DNA of 64,000 bases, taken from contig CAKZPD010000037.1 of the NCBI GenBank assembly GCA_937138475.1, positions 1-64,000 of the forward strand, read 5' to 3'. Under the pieces are notes generated by a model. It did not search any database. It saw only the letters and a list, made by a program, of their open reading frames with translations, and was not told the origin of the DNA. A program made the position numbers and the translations under genes. Source of the stretch: an uncultured Sulfitobacter sp. (GTDB lineage: Bacteria; Pseudomonadota; Alphaproteobacteria; Rhodobacterales; Rhodobacteraceae). Of this stretch, positions 47,315 through 56,415 are shown one piece after another. The stretch's first letter is position 1. Each line of letters opens with the position of its first letter.

Positions 47315-47941
47315 ATGTTTCGCACGCTTTGCACCCTTGCCATGCTGGCCTTCGCCTCGCCCGCCTTGGCGCATCATCCGTTGAATGGCCTGCCGATGGA
47401 CAGTCTTGCCGATGGGATCCTGTCAGGGATCGGCCATCCGCTGCTTGGGTTTGACCACCTGTTTTTCGTGCTGTTGGCCGGGGTGGCCTCGGCCAAGGCC
47501 AGGATCGGCCAGCGCGGCATTGGCGCCTATCTGTTGATGATGGCGCTTGGCTGCTGGCTTGTCTCGCGGGGTCTTGATATCTCGGGCCAAGAACCGATGA
47601 TCTTGACTTCGCTGCTGCTGCTGGGCGGGTTGGTCGCCTATCAGCAAAGCGGCAAGGCGTTGCTCTATCTAGGGCTTTTGGCCCTGTTTGGGCTGTTTCA
47701 CGGCGCCGCCTTCGGGGAAACCATAACAGCGGCGGAAATCACTGCCGGCCCGCGTGTCTTGGCAGGCTATCTTGCCGGTCTTATTGCTGTGCAATGGCTG
47801 ATGGCAGCCTCTGCAGGCGCTTTCGCGCGCCGCCTGCCGCCGCTGCACATACGCCTCGCCGGGGCCATGGCCCTGGGCGCCGGGATGGTCCTTGGCCTTG
47901 ACGCCCTCGAAGGCCCGCTCGTGCGGCAACTGATTGGGTAA
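47315..47941 (+). CDS. HupE/UreJ family membrane protein
   Basis: 208 residues. A signal peptide (MFRTLCTLAMLAFASPALA) is followed by HHPLNG and six hydrophobic segments; GHPLLGFDHLFFVLLAG and LFGLFHGAAFGE carry the conserved His residues. The family is linked to nickel or cobalt uptake, but the metal is not provable here. No hydrogenase or urease genes are nearby. It is followed after 3 nt by the FadR-type regulator gene, suggesting co-transcription. Confidence 0.88.
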   Translation: MFRTLCTLAMLAFASPALAHHPLNGLPMDSLADGILSGIGHPLLGFDHLFFVLLAGVASAKARIGQRGIGAYLLMMALGCWLVSRGLDISGQEPMILTSLLLLGGLVAYQQSGKALLYLGLLALFGLFHGAAFGETITAAEITAGPRVLAGYLAGLIAVQWLMAASAGAFARRLPPLHIRLAGAMALGAGMVLGLDALEGPLVRQLIG

Positions 47942-47944
47942 ACC

Positions 47945-48709
47945 ATGCCGTTTCGCACCGTCTTACCGGAAAAACTCTCGACCGCCGTCGTGCACCAAAT
48001 CGAAAAACTGATCCTGCGCGGCATTTTACGCCCCGGCGAACGCCTGCCTTCCGAACGTGAACTGGCAGACCGCATGGGGGTCTCGCGGCCCTCGCTGCGC
48101 GAAGCCCTGTCAGACCTGCAAGCCAAGGGCCTGCTGGCAGCAAAAGCCGGCGCCGGGGTCTATGTCGCCGACGTTCTGGGATCCGCCTTCAGCCCGGCCC
48201 TGCAACAACTCTTCGCTGACCACGACGAGGCGGTATTTGACTATCTCGCCTTTCGCCGCGACATGGAGGGCCTCGCCGCCGAACGTGCCACCCGCTATGG
48301 CTCAGATACCGACTTGCAAGTCGTCCAAACCGTCTTCGACAAAATGCAAGCCGCACACGCCAAGCGCAACCCGGAAGAAGAGGCCACCCTCGACGCGCAA
48401 TTCCACATGGCAATCATCGAAGCCAGCCACAACGTCGTCATGTTGCATATGATGCGTTCGATCTTTGACCTGCTGCGCGATGGCGTCTTTTACAATCGCC
48501 AAGTGATCTTCAGACAGCGCACCACCCGCAGCGCGCTGCTGGACCAACATCGCGCCATGAATGACGCCATACAGGCCCGAAATGCCGCCCGCGCCCGCGC
48601 TGCGGTCGAACACCACCTCGACTTCGTCGAAACCTCTCTGCGCGATCAAAAGCGCACGGACCACAACGAAGCCATTGCCCGCCAGCGCCTCGAACACGAA
48701 GATCGCTGA
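47945..48709 (+). CDS. GntR/FadR-family transcriptional regulator (FCD domain)
   Basis: 254 residues. An N-terminal winged helix (ERLPSERELADRMGVSRPSL, REALSDLQAKGLL) and a C-terminal FCD helical domain with DAQFHMAIIEASHN and a further His cluster that may bind metal. Similar to PdhR/LldR-type repressors of pyruvate or lactate genes; the true ligand is unknown. It directly follows the HupE gene. Copy 2 of the stop-proximal element begins eight bases after its stop. Confidence 0.9.
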   Translation: MPFRTVLPEKLSTAVVHQIEKLILRGILRPGERLPSERELADRMGVSRPSLREALSDLQAKGLLAAKAGAGVYVADVLGSAFSPALQQLFADHDEAVFDYLAFRRDMEGLAAERATRYGSDTDLQVVQTVFDKMQAAHAKRNPEEEATLDAQFHMAIIEASHNVVMLHMMRSIFDLLRDGVFYNRQVIFRQRTTRSALLDQHRAMNDAIQARNAARARAAVEHHLDFVETSLRDQKRTDHNEAIARQRLEHEDR

Positions 48710-48717
48710 CCTCTGCC

Positions 48718-48753
48718 TTCTTTTGTTCCGTAAATATCCCCGCCGGAGGCTCC
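48718..48753 (+). repeat. Stop-proximal dispersed element, copy 2 (36 nt)
   Basis: Begins TTCTTTTGTTC, then CGT and AAATATCCCC, ending CGCCGGAGGCTCC. It starts eight nt after the FadR-type gene stop, in the sense direction. It has one extra base compared with the other copies. Confidence 0.9.
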
Positions 48754-48790
48754 TGCCCTCGCAAGACGCACCACCGCCCGTTGCAAAACA

Positions 48791-48822
48791 AAAGCCCCGG
48801 ACCACAAGGGCACCGGGGCTTT
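48791..48822 (-). terminator. Terminator of the F0 ATP synthase operon
   Basis: AAAGCCCCGG (48791-48800) pairs with CCGGGGCTTT (48813-48822) around a 12-nt loop. On the minus strand TTTTGTTTTG follows, right after the atpF stop, so it ends the atp transcript. Confidence 0.88.
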
Positions 48823-48846
48823 AAACTGGTCGGTCGATGTCCGCGA

Positions 48847-49416
48847 TCAGTGCAACTTCGCGTCCACCTCAAGGATGGCCGCGTCAATCAGGCTGTTGCC
48901 CGCCGCCGCAGTCATCTGCTTGGCCAGAACATCCCGTGCTGCGCCGATGGCAATGGCAATCGACTGATCACGCACATCGCGAATGGCCGCGGCCTGGGCG
49001 CTTTCGATCTGATCTTGCGCCGCCGCCATCCGGCGTTCAAGCGACTTGGCCAAATCGGCACGGGCCTGATCGGCTGCCACATTGGCCTCTTCTTTGGCTG
49101 CGGCAACGATGCGGTCTGCCTGCTCCTGCACTTCTTTTTGCTTACGCTCATAGGACGCAAGCAGGCTCTGGGCTTCGTCGCGCAGGCTGCGCGCCTCTTC
49201 CAGCTCGGCGGCAATGCCCTCGGCGCGTTTGTCCAACAAACCACCCAGCAAAGCGGGCACCTTGAAGTAAAACAGAACCAGGACAAAAAGGATAAACGCC
49301 AGCAACACGACAAAATCGGTATTGCCCAGCGACACAAACGGACCACTGGCGGCAAAGGCCGGGCTGGCAATCGCCAGGGCGCCCAGGCTCGTCACGGCAT
49401 TTTTCAAAATACGCAT
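48847..49416 (-). CDS. atpF: F0F1 ATP synthase subunit b
   Basis: 189 residues. A hydrophobic N-terminal segment (residues 1-24) precedes the membrane anchor FVVLLAFILFVLVLFYFKVP, followed by a long charged coiled coil. It is the peripheral-stalk subunit b. Last gene of the F0 operon atpI-atpB-atpE-b'-b; the F1 genes are elsewhere, as usual in Rhodobacterales. Confidence 0.95.
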   Translation of the reverse strand: MRILKNAVTSLGALAIASPAFAASGPFVSLGNTDFVVLLAFILFVLVLFYFKVPALLGGLLDKRAEGIAAELEEARSLRDEAQSLLASYERKQKEVQEQADRIVAAAKEEANVAADQARADLAKSLERRMAAAQDQIESAQAAAIRDVRDQSIAIAIGAARDVLAKQMTAAAGNSLIDAAILEVDAKLH

Positions 49417-49421
49417 GTCGA

Positions 49422-49940
49422 TTATCCTTTCAGCCGGGCGTTGACTGCCGCGGTGATACTGCGGGCATCAGCTGTTGCCCCCATCGCGGCGACGATTTCT
49501 TTCGCTGTGGATTTCGCCACATCTTTCACAGCGTCCATGGCTCCGGCGCGGATTGCGCTGATTTCCTTTTCGGACTCTGCGGATTTGGCCGCGATCTCGG
49601 CATCGGCCTTGGCAATGGCTGCATCAAGGTCGGCCTGGATCTCGGCCTTGGCCTCGGCCACGATGCGATGCGCCTCGGCGCGGGCATCGACCAATGCCTT
49701 TTCATAGGCCGCCTCAGCGTCAAGCGCCTTGGCCTTCAGGTCTTCTGCGGCAGCAATGTCACTGGTAATGGTGCCCTGACGCTCTGCCAAAACAGAGGCG
49801 ATCCGAGGCAACGCCATGCGCGACAAGACAAAATAGATCGCAACCAATGCCACAACCAGCCAAAAGATCTGATTGCCAAAGGTTGAAAAATCAAGTTGCG
49901 GCATACCAGGGGCAGAGGCTGCGGGGGTTTGGGTTGCCAT
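49422..49940 (-). CDS. atpG: F0F1 ATP synthase subunit b'
   Basis: 172 residues. Short Pro/Ala-rich N-terminus, anchor [20 protein letters not shown], then [14 protein letters not shown] and an alanine-rich coiled coil. The b/b' pair replaces a b2 dimer in photosynthetic and related alphaproteobacteria. Five nt upstream of atpF. Confidence 0.95.
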   Translation of the reverse strand: MATQTPAASAPGMPQLDFSTFGNQIFWLVVALVAIYFVLSRMALPRIASVLAERQGTITSDIAAAEDLKAKALDAEAAYEKALVDARAEAHRIVAEAKAEIQADLDAAIAKADAEIAAKSAESEKEISAIRAGAMDAVKDVAKSTAKEIVAAMGATADARSITAAVNARLKG

Positions 49941-50023
49941 GTCGGTCTCCTTGGAAACGGGCCGTTACATCGGGCGACGGGATGGCCCCACCGCCCGACC
50001 GTAAGGAATGTCGTCTCGAAGGT

Positions 50024-50260
50024 TTAGACGGCGAACATCAACAGCAGAGCAACGAGGAACGAGAAGATCCCCAGCGCTTCTGCGAACGCGATGCCGATGA
50101 ACAGCGTCGCGGTTTGCGATGCCGCGGCGGATGGGTTGCGCAGAGCGCCCGCCAGATAGTTGCCAGCAACATTGCCCACACCGACAGCCGCGCCGCCCAT
50201 GCCCATGCATGCCAGACCCGCGCCAAGGTATGCGCCCATTTGTACGATATCGCCTTCCAT
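50024..50260 (-). CDS. atpE: F0F1 ATP synthase subunit c
   Basis: 78 residues, two membrane helices with the proton-binding Glu61 in FAEALGIF and the polar loop RNPSA. It forms the rotor ring. 83 nt separate it from b', allowing an intergenic translation signal for its high stoichiometry. Confidence 0.97.
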   Translation of the reverse strand: MEGDIVQMGAYLGAGLACMGMGGAAVGVGNVAGNYLAGALRNPSAAASQTATLFIGIAFAEALGIFSFLVALLLMFAV

Positions 50261-50327
50261 TGGTATTCTCCTTACGATGGAATTGAGGTGATGATTTTAT
50301 CCAAAGCGCGCAGCGGCGCCCCGAACA

Positions 50328-51095
50328 TTAGTGATGAGGATGCAGCGCGTCTTTCAGATAAACGCACGTCAAGATTGTGAATACATACGCCTGGATAAAG
50401 GACACCAGAACTTCCAGCCCATACATGGCCGTGATGGCCACCACCGACAGCGGCGCAATCGCGGCAATCGCGGCAAATCCGGCGAAAACCTTGATCACCG
50501 CGTGACCGGCCATCATGTTGCCTGCCAGACGAATGGAATGGCTGACAGGGCGCACAAAGTACGAGATGATTTCGATCAGGGCCAACACAGGGCGCAACGG
50601 CAAAGGCGCGCTCGACACCCAAAAGAGGCTCAGGAACGAGGCGCCGTTTTTCACAAAACCCAAGATGGTCACGGCAAAGAACACCGCAAAGGCCATAACA
50701 GCTGTCACCGCGATATGCGATGTCGGGGTAAACGCCATCGGCAACAGACCCAGGAAATTGGCAAAGACGATGAACATAAACAGCGTCATGATATAGGGGA
50801 AATACTTCACCCCATCCTTGCCACAGATGTCTTCAACCATCTTATAAATGAACCCATAGGCCAGCTCGCCAATCGACTGGATGCGGCCAGGCACCACGGC
50901 GCGCCGCGCCGTTCCCAAGACCAAAAGGGCAAATATCGCCAGAACCGCAACGCCCATCCAGACCGCCGCATTGGTCAGGGTGTACCACGCAATGGGACCG
51001 TCACCAAAAAAGGGCTCGACCTTGAACTGATCCATCGGATGGAACACCAGTCCGCCGCCCTCTGCCGCATGTGCGTCTTTTGCCTCTGTCGCCAT
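50328..51095 (-). CDS. atpB: F0F1 ATP synthase subunit a
   Basis: 255 residues, about six membrane helices. The essential Arg of the proton channel lies in [12 protein letters not shown]. It forms the stator face for the c-ring. It follows atpI by 15 nt. Confidence 0.97.
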   Translation of the reverse strand: MATEAKDAHAAEGGGLVFHPMDQFKVEPFFGDGPIAWYTLTNAAVWMGVAVLAIFALLVLGTARRAVVPGRIQSIGELAYGFIYKMVEDICGKDGVKYFPYIMTLFMFIVFANFLGLLPMAFTPTSHIAVTAVMAFAVFFAVTILGFVKNGASFLSLFWVSSAPLPLRPVLALIEIISYFVRPVSHSIRLAGNMMAGHAVIKVFAGFAAIAAIAPLSVVAITAMYGLEVLVSFIQAYVFTILTCVYLKDALHPHH

Positions 51096-51110
51096 TTCAG
51101 GCCTCCATGG

Positions 51111-51449
51111 TCAGTGCCCCTTGGGGCGTTCGTTCTTCTCGGCCGTTTCGGCCATTTTCTTTTCCTGTATCTCCTGGGCGCTGCGCAGCATCGTCTTGAC
51201 CCCGGCCGCTAGCCCCAAAAATACAAACAGCACCAGAAACACAGGAAGCGTCCCAAACAGGCTGTCGAGCCCGTATCCAATGCCAAAGCCGATCCCCAGA
51301 CCGGCCACCAGTTCAATCACCATCCGCCACGCCAGATGCGCTTGCGAATAATGCTCGTCCACACGCGGGGCAGGCTCCTGCGCCTTCTTGGCCGATGCAA
51401 TCTTCTGCTCAAGCTGCGCAAGCTTTTGCTGCTGATCATCAGGATCCAT
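51111..51449 (-). CDS. atpI: AtpI-like ATP synthase accessory protein
   Basis: 112 residues. A charged N-terminal helix (KLAQLEQKIASAKK) and two membrane helices (VIELVAGLGIGFGIGYGLDSLF and VFLVLFVFLGLAAGVKTM). AtpI helps c-ring assembly and possibly Mg uptake. The ATG at 51449 gives the group's usual MxDPD start and has GGGGGTGG upstream; the ATG at 51464 adds five residues. Confidence 0.9.
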   Translation of the reverse strand: MDPDDQQQKLAQLEQKIASAKKAQEPAPRVDEHYSQAHLAWRMVIELVAGLGIGFGIGYGLDSLFGTLPVFLVLFVFLGLAAGVKTMLRSAQEIQEKKMAETAEKNERPKGH

Positions 51450-51622
51450 CGCGTCCACCCCCATGAAAGAGTTGCGCAGTAACTAGAGCCATCCCCAACC
51501 CGAGTCAACGGCCCTTATCCACCTGGAAAACCAATTGAAAAACAACGATAAATTTCCACAACCCAAATCCCCGCCCCGACAAACCGGCCCCAATATCCGC
51601 GTCCAGACCCTCAAGGGCTTAT

Positions 51623-51638
51623 TCAACCAATCGGTTGA
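51623..51638. promoter_or_regulatory. Candidate ArsR operator
   Basis: TCAACC (51623-51628) and GGTTGA (51633-51638) form a perfect 6-bp inverted repeat with spacer AATC, 33 nt before the ArsR start. Such sites are typical for autoregulated ArsR-type repressors. Confidence 0.55.
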
Positions 51639-51670
51639 CGAAACGCTCCGCCGCAGGCATCACCTTAACC

Positions 51671-51997
51671 ATGAGCCACCCGCTAGACACCGTCTTTGCC
51701 GCCCTCGCTGATCCGACCCGGCGCCAGATCCTGACCATGTTGCTCGAAGACGACATGGCCGTTACCGACGTGGCTCAGCCTTTCGACATCTCCCTGGCGG
51801 CCATCTCCAAACATCTGCTGGTTCTCAGCGCCTCGGGTTTAATCACCCAGGAAAAACGTGGACGGGTTAAATGGTGCAAGCTGGACCCAAACGCCATGCG
51901 CGCCGCCTCGGTGTGGATGCAAGGCTTTGGTCAATTCGAACCCATCCACCTGGACGCCTTTGAACGCTTCCTTGATCAGGAACTCAATCAATCCTGA
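51671..51997 (+). CDS. ArsR-family winged-helix regulator
   Basis: 108 residues. The fold is clear from LADPTRRQILTMLLEDDMAV, then FDISLAAISKHLLVL and KRGRVKWCKLD. The CxC metal motif of ArsR/SmtB is absent, so it resembles the metal-independent SdpR-type group. No SRPBCC partner gene follows. The ATG at 51671 is preceded by ACC TTA ACC without a clear ribosome site. Copy 3 of the stop-proximal element follows. Confidence 0.88.
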   Translation: MSHPLDTVFAALADPTRRQILTMLLEDDMAVTDVAQPFDISLAAISKHLLVLSASGLITQEKRGRVKWCKLDPNAMRAASVWMQGFGQFEPIHLDAFERFLDQELNQS

Positions 51998-52004
51998 CGC
52001 GCGC

Positions 52005-52039
52005 TTCTTTTGTTCTCAAATATCCCCGCCGGAGGCTCC
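52005..52039 (+). repeat. Stop-proximal 35-nt dispersed element, copy 3
   Basis: Starts seven nt after the ArsR stop, sense direction, TTCTTTTGTTC at the 5' end and CGCCGGAGGCTCC at the 3' end. It also lies five nt from the stop of the convergent EamA gene. Confidence 0.92.
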
Positions 52040-52044
52040 TGCCC

Positions 52045-52974
52045 TCAAGGCCCGGCGCCACCGATGCGGCGCAGGCCCGCCGCGCCAGCGGCGTCCTCAC
52101 CGTCCTGCAACAACAGCCAAAGCGCCAGAACCGTCAACCCGACACCGCCCAAAACCAGAACCGGCGGCACGCCGTGGCCCAAGGACATCTCCCACAAAAT
52201 CACCCAACTGGGCGTCAGATAGGTATAGGCCATCACCTTGGCCGACGGCAGGCGCATTGCGGCAAATTGCAACAAGACAAACGTGCAAGCCGACGCAAAG
52301 ACCGCGACATAAATCAGCGTCACCCACACAATCATCGGCAGCGCCATCCAATCCACCGCCACCAGCTCTGACCACCCATAAAGCGTCAGCAAAACCGCAC
52401 CGCCAACCAATGTGCCCAAGGTGAACACCACCGCCGGCTCTCCCCGGTTCAACTTGCGCACCAATGGCGTATAAAGGGCGTGACTGGCGCAGCCGACAAA
52501 ATATATCACCTCGCCCGTTCCGACCTCAAAGGCGCGCAGCGCGCCGATATCGGCGCGAAAAATGACCCACAGCGCCCCGGCCGCCCCGATCGCCAAGGCC
52601 AGCGCCATGCGCGGCGTCGTGATCTGGCGCAGCAGCACCCAGCCAAATCCCCCCGCCATGACAGGCGTCAGGGTGAAAACCGCTGCGGCGCTAACCGGCG
52701 GCGCCGTCTTTAACCCCTCGAACATCAGTACGAAATAAATCGCAAAGAAGCCCCCCAAAACCAGATAACGCCAGGGCGCCTGAAAACTGCCGCGCGGCAC
52801 ACCCGCTCCGGCAAATACCACGGCCGCGATCACCCCCGCCGCAAGGGCAAAGCGCGCCGCATTCAACGCCAGCGGGCTGATCTCATTGGCGGCCAGACCG
52901 CCCAGGGAAAACGACCCCGCCACCAGCGCCGAAAACACCAGCATCGCCAGATGCCCCTGCCGGGACGGGCTCAT
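52045..52974 (-). CDS. EamA/DMT-family transporter
   Basis: 309 residues with ten hydrophobic segments in two homologous EamA halves (for example LMFEGLKTAPPVSAAAVFTL and LLQFAAMRLPSAKVMAYTYL). Export of small metabolites is a family-level guess. The ATG at 52974 overlaps the LysR gene stop by four bases, so both are co-translated and the LysR protein may control it. Confidence 0.88.
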   Translation of the reverse strand: MSPSRQGHLAMLVFSALVAGSFSLGGLAANEISPLALNAARFALAAGVIAAVVFAGAGVPRGSFQAPWRYLVLGGFFAIYFVLMFEGLKTAPPVSAAAVFTLTPVMAGGFGWVLLRQITTPRMALALAIGAAGALWVIFRADIGALRAFEVGTGEVIYFVGCASHALYTPLVRKLNRGEPAVVFTLGTLVGGAVLLTLYGWSELVAVDWMALPMIVWVTLIYVAVFASACTFVLLQFAAMRLPSAKVMAYTYLTPSWVILWEMSLGHGVPPVLVLGGVGLTVLALWLLLQDGEDAAGAAGLRRIGGAGP

Positions 52975-53849
52975 GCGTCCCACCCTTTGGTATGGGCTTT
53001 CAAAAAACTCAGCAGGCTTTGCACCTTCATCGTGCGATGCAGATCGACATGGGTCACCAACCACAATGGGGCGGCCCAATCCGCCTCGCGCGGGTGCACT
53101 TCGACCAAGGTTTCGTGGCGCGCGGCCTCCTCAAGCGACATAAAGCCGATCCCGGCCCCAGCCAAAAGCGCAACCTCAAGCGCGCTGCTGTCCGTGGCCC
53201 GAAATGTTACGGCGCTTTCCGGCACATGCGCACGCATCCACTGATAAAACGGCGCGCGATTGTCATCGCTGTCATGGCCAATAAACCGATGATTGACAAA
53301 ATCTTCCTGGCCCTTGGGCGCCCCATGCGCGTCAAGATAGCCTTGACTGGCAAACAGCCCCACCCGTGTGTGGTAAAATGGTTGCACAACATTGTCGGGC
53401 TGGCTGGGCGCTGCGCCGGCGCGGATCGCCACATGGGCCTCGGCGTATTCCAGGCGAAACAGGCGCTCTCCTGTCAAATAGCGCACCAAGACCTGCGGAT
53501 GCTTTTGCTGAAACGCCACAAGCAACGGCACCAACCTTGGCGCCAGCGCGTCCAGGGATGTCACCACCAGATCACCTGATACATCAGCGCCGCGCCCCTT
53601 GATCCGCCCGGCAAGCTGGCTGAACTGATCATCCGCAACCGCCGCGACGCGCAGCAAATCCTGCCCCGCTTCGGTCGGGGTATAGCCGCGCGCATGACGT
53701 TGAAACAGCTTGACCTTCATCCGCCCTTCCAGCGCATCAATATGCCGGATCACCGTCGCATGATGCACCCCCAGCGCCTCGGCCGCGCCGCTGACCGTGC
53801 CCAGACGCGCCACATGAAAAGCGGTTTTGATCTCGTCCCAATTGTCCAT
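52971..53849 (-). CDS. LysR-family transcriptional regulator
   Basis: 292 residues. N-terminal winged helix (GTVSGAAEALGVHHATVIRH, IDALEGRMKVKLFQRHARGY) and a two-lobed effector domain. It is divergent from azoR across a 112-nt AT-rich region and coupled to the EamA gene. By usual LysR logic it regulates azoR or itself; this is inference. Confidence 0.92.
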   Translation of the reverse strand: MDNWDEIKTAFHVARLGTVSGAAEALGVHHATVIRHIDALEGRMKVKLFQRHARGYTPTEAGQDLLRVAAVADDQFSQLAGRIKGRGADVSGDLVVTSLDALAPRLVPLLVAFQQKHPQVLVRYLTGERLFRLEYAEAHVAIRAGAAPSQPDNVVQPFYHTRVGLFASQGYLDAHGAPKGQEDFVNHRFIGHDSDDNRAPFYQWMRAHVPESAVTFRATDSSALEVALLAGAGIGFMSLEEAARHETLVEVHPREADWAAPLWLVTHVDLHRTMKVQSLLSFLKAHTKGWDA

Positions 53850-53900
53850 TTCCCACTCACCTATTGTGCAATTATTAACATTCACTGTTGATTTTGGGTA

Positions 53901-53920
53901 ATTGCGTTCGAAATTGCAAT
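53901..53920. promoter_or_regulatory. Candidate LysR binding site between lysR and azoR
   Basis: ATTGC (53901-53905) and GCAAT (53916-53920) form an inverted repeat with a 10-nt spacer, compatible with the T-N11-A pattern of LysR sites. The neighbouring ATTGTGCAAT at 53863 is similar. Confidence 0.45.
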
Positions 53921-53961
53921 GTATATTTCCTTGGCACACACAGACTCACAAGGATATGACC

Positions 53962-54534
53962 ATGAGCATTCTTCAAATCGACGCCTCTGCACGCCTGAAC
54001 GGTTCCGTCTCGCGCAATCTGACCGACAGCGTCTCAAGCAAACTGGGCGGCAGCGTACAGCGCCGGGATCTGGTCGGCGGGTTGCCCCTGTTGACCGAAG
54101 ACTGGATCGCCGCCAATTTCACCCCCGAAGACAACCGCAGCGACGCCCAGCGACAAACGCTTGCCCTGTCCGACACCCTGATCGGCGAAGTTCAGGCCGC
54201 AGATGTGCTGGTGATCGGTGCGCCGATGTATAACTTTGCCATTCCTGCTGCGCTCAAGGCTTGGATCGACCTGATCTGCCGCGCCGGCGTGACATTCCGT
54301 TATACCGATGCTGGCCCGGTGGGTTTGCTCAGCGGTAAGCGCGCCATCGTTGTGCTGGCCACAGGCGGCACACCGCAAGGGGCATCATATGATTTCGCCA
54401 CGGGATATTTGCGCCACATCCTTGGGTTCATCGGCATCACCGACGTCAGCTTTGTCAGCGCCGATCAACTGGGCCAGGACGCTGACAAGGCGCTGGCCGC
54501 TGCCAATGATCAAATCGCCGCGCTTGCCGCGTAA
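53962..54534 (+). CDS. azoR: FMN-dependent NADH-azoreductase/quinone reductase
   Basis: 190 residues. MSILQIDASAR at the start, the flavodoxin-like APMYNFAIPAALKAWIDLICRAG segment and ATGGTPQGAS identify the AzoR family. It reduces quinones and azo compounds with NADH. The ATG at 53962 has AAGGAT upstream at proper spacing; the ATG at 53956 is too close. A stem-loop follows at 54560. Confidence 0.93.
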   Translation: MSILQIDASARLNGSVSRNLTDSVSSKLGGSVQRRDLVGGLPLLTEDWIAANFTPEDNRSDAQRQTLALSDTLIGEVQAADVLVIGAPMYNFAIPAALKAWIDLICRAGVTFRYTDAGPVGLLSGKRAIVVLATGGTPQGASYDFATGYLRHILGFIGITDVSFVSADQLGQDADKALAAANDQIAALAA

Positions 54535-54559
54535 ACGCCCAAGGTCATCTTGACCCAGC

Positions 54560-54587
54560 GCTGCCTTGACTCTTCTATCAAGGCAGC
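54560..54587 (+). terminator. Stem-loop after azoR
   Basis: GCTGCCTTGA pairs perfectly with TCAAGGCAGC around an 8-nt loop, 25 nt after the azoR stop. No T-run follows, so it is a structural end signal or part of the long ffh leader. Confidence 0.55.
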
Positions 54588-54630
54588 CTAAATCCCCGTC
54601 CATATCCGGAACGCATTTCACGCCTTCCGG

Positions 54631-54695
54631 TCCCGCACAATGCGGGATCGCCCCCCACCAGCGAGTTTCGCCCGTGGGGGCCTTCGTGTTATGAA
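54631..54695 (+). promoter_or_regulatory. Structured leader upstream of ffh
   Basis: Three hairpins in tandem: TCCCGCA-CAA-TGCGGGA (54631-54647); CCCCCAC...GTGGGGG (54652-54658 with 54674-54680) enclosing an inner GCGA-GTT-TCGC stem; and a short CTTC...GAAG stem (54682-54695). They lie 80-140 nt before the ffh ATG. The 4.5S RNA signature is not present, so this is not the SRP RNA. Function unknown. Confidence 0.55.
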
Positions 54696-54773
54696 GCGCC
54701 CGTCGTGGTGTTTTGAAAATTCTCGCAGTGCGCTGGGAACAGGGCCTGCACCCGCTCAGAAAGGCCCGTGGCC

Positions 54774-56279
54774 ATGTTTGAAAATCTGTCTGAACGCCTA
54801 TCCGGTGTCTTTGACCGCCTGACCAAACAAGGCGCCCTGTCTGACGAAGACGTCAAGACCGCCCTGCGCGAAGTGCGCGTCGCCCTGCTCGAGGCCGACG
54901 TATCGTTGCCGGTGGCCCGTGATTTTGTCAAAGCGGTGCAAGACAAGGCGACCGGACAGGCCGTCACCAAATCGGTGACCCCCGGACAGCAGGTCGTAAA
55001 AATCGTCCATGATGCCCTTGTGGATGTGTTGACCGGCGAAGGTGAACCGGGCGCCCTCAAGATCGACAACCCGCCCGCACCGCTGTTGATGGTCGGTCTG
55101 CAGGGATCGGGCAAGACCACGACAACCGCCAAGCTGGCCCTGCGGATGAAGAACCGCGATGGCAAGCGGGTGCTGATGGCATCGCTTGACGTGAACCGCC
55201 CCGCGGCGATGGAACAGCTGGCGATCCTGGGCAAACAGATCGGCGTTGACACCCTGCCCATCGTCAAGGGCGAAGACCCGGTCACCATCGCCAAACGCGC
55301 CAAGACCCAGGCGGCCATGGGCGGCTATGACGTCTATATGCTTGATACCGCAGGGCGGCTGCATATCGACGCCGAGCTGATTGCCCAGGCCGCAGCGGTG
55401 CGCGATGTGGTGACGCCGCGCGAAACCTTGCTGGTTGTCGATGGTCTGACCGGCCAGGATGCGGTCAATGTCGCCACCGAATTTGACGCCAAGATCGGCG
55501 TCACCGGCGTTGTGCTGACCCGGATGGACGGCGACGGGCGCGGCGGCGCCGCCCTGTCCATGCGCGCCGTGACCGGCAAACCCATCAAATTCGTCGGTCT
55601 GGGCGAAAAGATGGACGCCCTTGAGACCTTTGAACCAGACCGCATCGCCGGCCGCATCCTTGGCATGGGCGATATCGTCGCGCTGGTGGAAAAGGCACAG
55701 GAAACCATCGAGGCCGAACAGGCCGAAAAGATGATGCGCCGCATGGCCAAGGGGCAGTTCAACATGAACGACCTCAAGATGCAGCTTGAACAGATGATCA
55801 AGATGGGCGGCATGCAGGGCATGATGGGCATGATGCCCGGCATGGGCAAAATGGCCAAACAGATCGAGGACGCCGGTTTTGACGACCGCATCCTCAAGCA
55901 GCAAATTGCCCTGATCCAATCCATGACCAAGAAAGAGCGCGCAAACCCCGCGCTGCTTCAGGCCAGCCGCAAAAAGCGCATCGCCAAAGGCGCCGGCATG
56001 GAGGTCAGCGACCTGAACAAGCTGATGAAAATGCACCGGCAGATGTCCGACATGATGAAGAAAATGGGCAAGATGGGCAAAGGCGGCATGCTCAAACAGG
56101 CGATGAAGGGCATGATGGGCAAAGGCGGCACACCTGCCGATATGGCCGCCGGCATGGACCCACAGGCCCTGCAAGCCGCTGCCAAACAGCTGGGCGGCAA
56201 ACTGCCGGGCGGCATGGGCGGTCTGGGCGGCGGCATGGGCCTGCCAACCGGCCTGTCAGGGTTTGGCAAAAAGAAATGA
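54774..56279 (+). CDS. ffh: Signal recognition particle protein Ffh
   Basis: 501 residues: N domain, G domain with GLQGSGKTTTTAKLA, DTAGRLHID and the TRMDGD segment, and a Met-rich M domain (from about residue 325) that ends in a long Gly/Met-rich tail. It binds 4.5S RNA and signal peptides of nascent membrane proteins. The ATG at 54774 gives MFENLSERL; a GTG two codons earlier is not needed. First gene of the ffh-to-rpmE run. Confidence 0.97.
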   Translation: MFENLSERLSGVFDRLTKQGALSDEDVKTALREVRVALLEADVSLPVARDFVKAVQDKATGQAVTKSVTPGQQVVKIVHDALVDVLTGEGEPGALKIDNPPAPLLMVGLQGSGKTTTTAKLALRMKNRDGKRVLMASLDVNRPAAMEQLAILGKQIGVDTLPIVKGEDPVTIAKRAKTQAAMGGYDVYMLDTAGRLHIDAELIAQAAAVRDVVTPRETLLVVDGLTGQDAVNVATEFDAKIGVTGVVLTRMDGDGRGGAALSMRAVTGKPIKFVGLGEKMDALETFEPDRIAGRILGMGDIVALVEKAQETIEAEQAEKMMRRMAKGQFNMNDLKMQLEQMIKMGGMQGMMGMMPGMGKMAKQIEDAGFDDRILKQQIALIQSMTKKERANPALLQASRKKRIAKGAGMEVSDLNKLMKMHRQMSDMMKKMGKMGKGGMLKQAMKGMMGKGGTPADMAAGMDPQALQAAAKQLGGKLPGGMGGLGGGMGLPTGLSGFGKKK

Positions 56280-56415
56280 CCCATATCCCCGCCATATCCA
56301 CCCGCGCCACCGCCCTTACGGCAGGCTCAGCGCGCCTGATGCGCCAAAAATGTCGTCGCGCGTCAGCGCGTCCTTTGGATCCCCTGTGGATCCTCGCAAC
56401 AAAGGGGTCTTTGGC

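Noticed and set aside
54620..54700. Possible SRP (4.5S) RNA gene before ffh
   Set aside because: The conserved GGAAGCAGCC-type core is missing.
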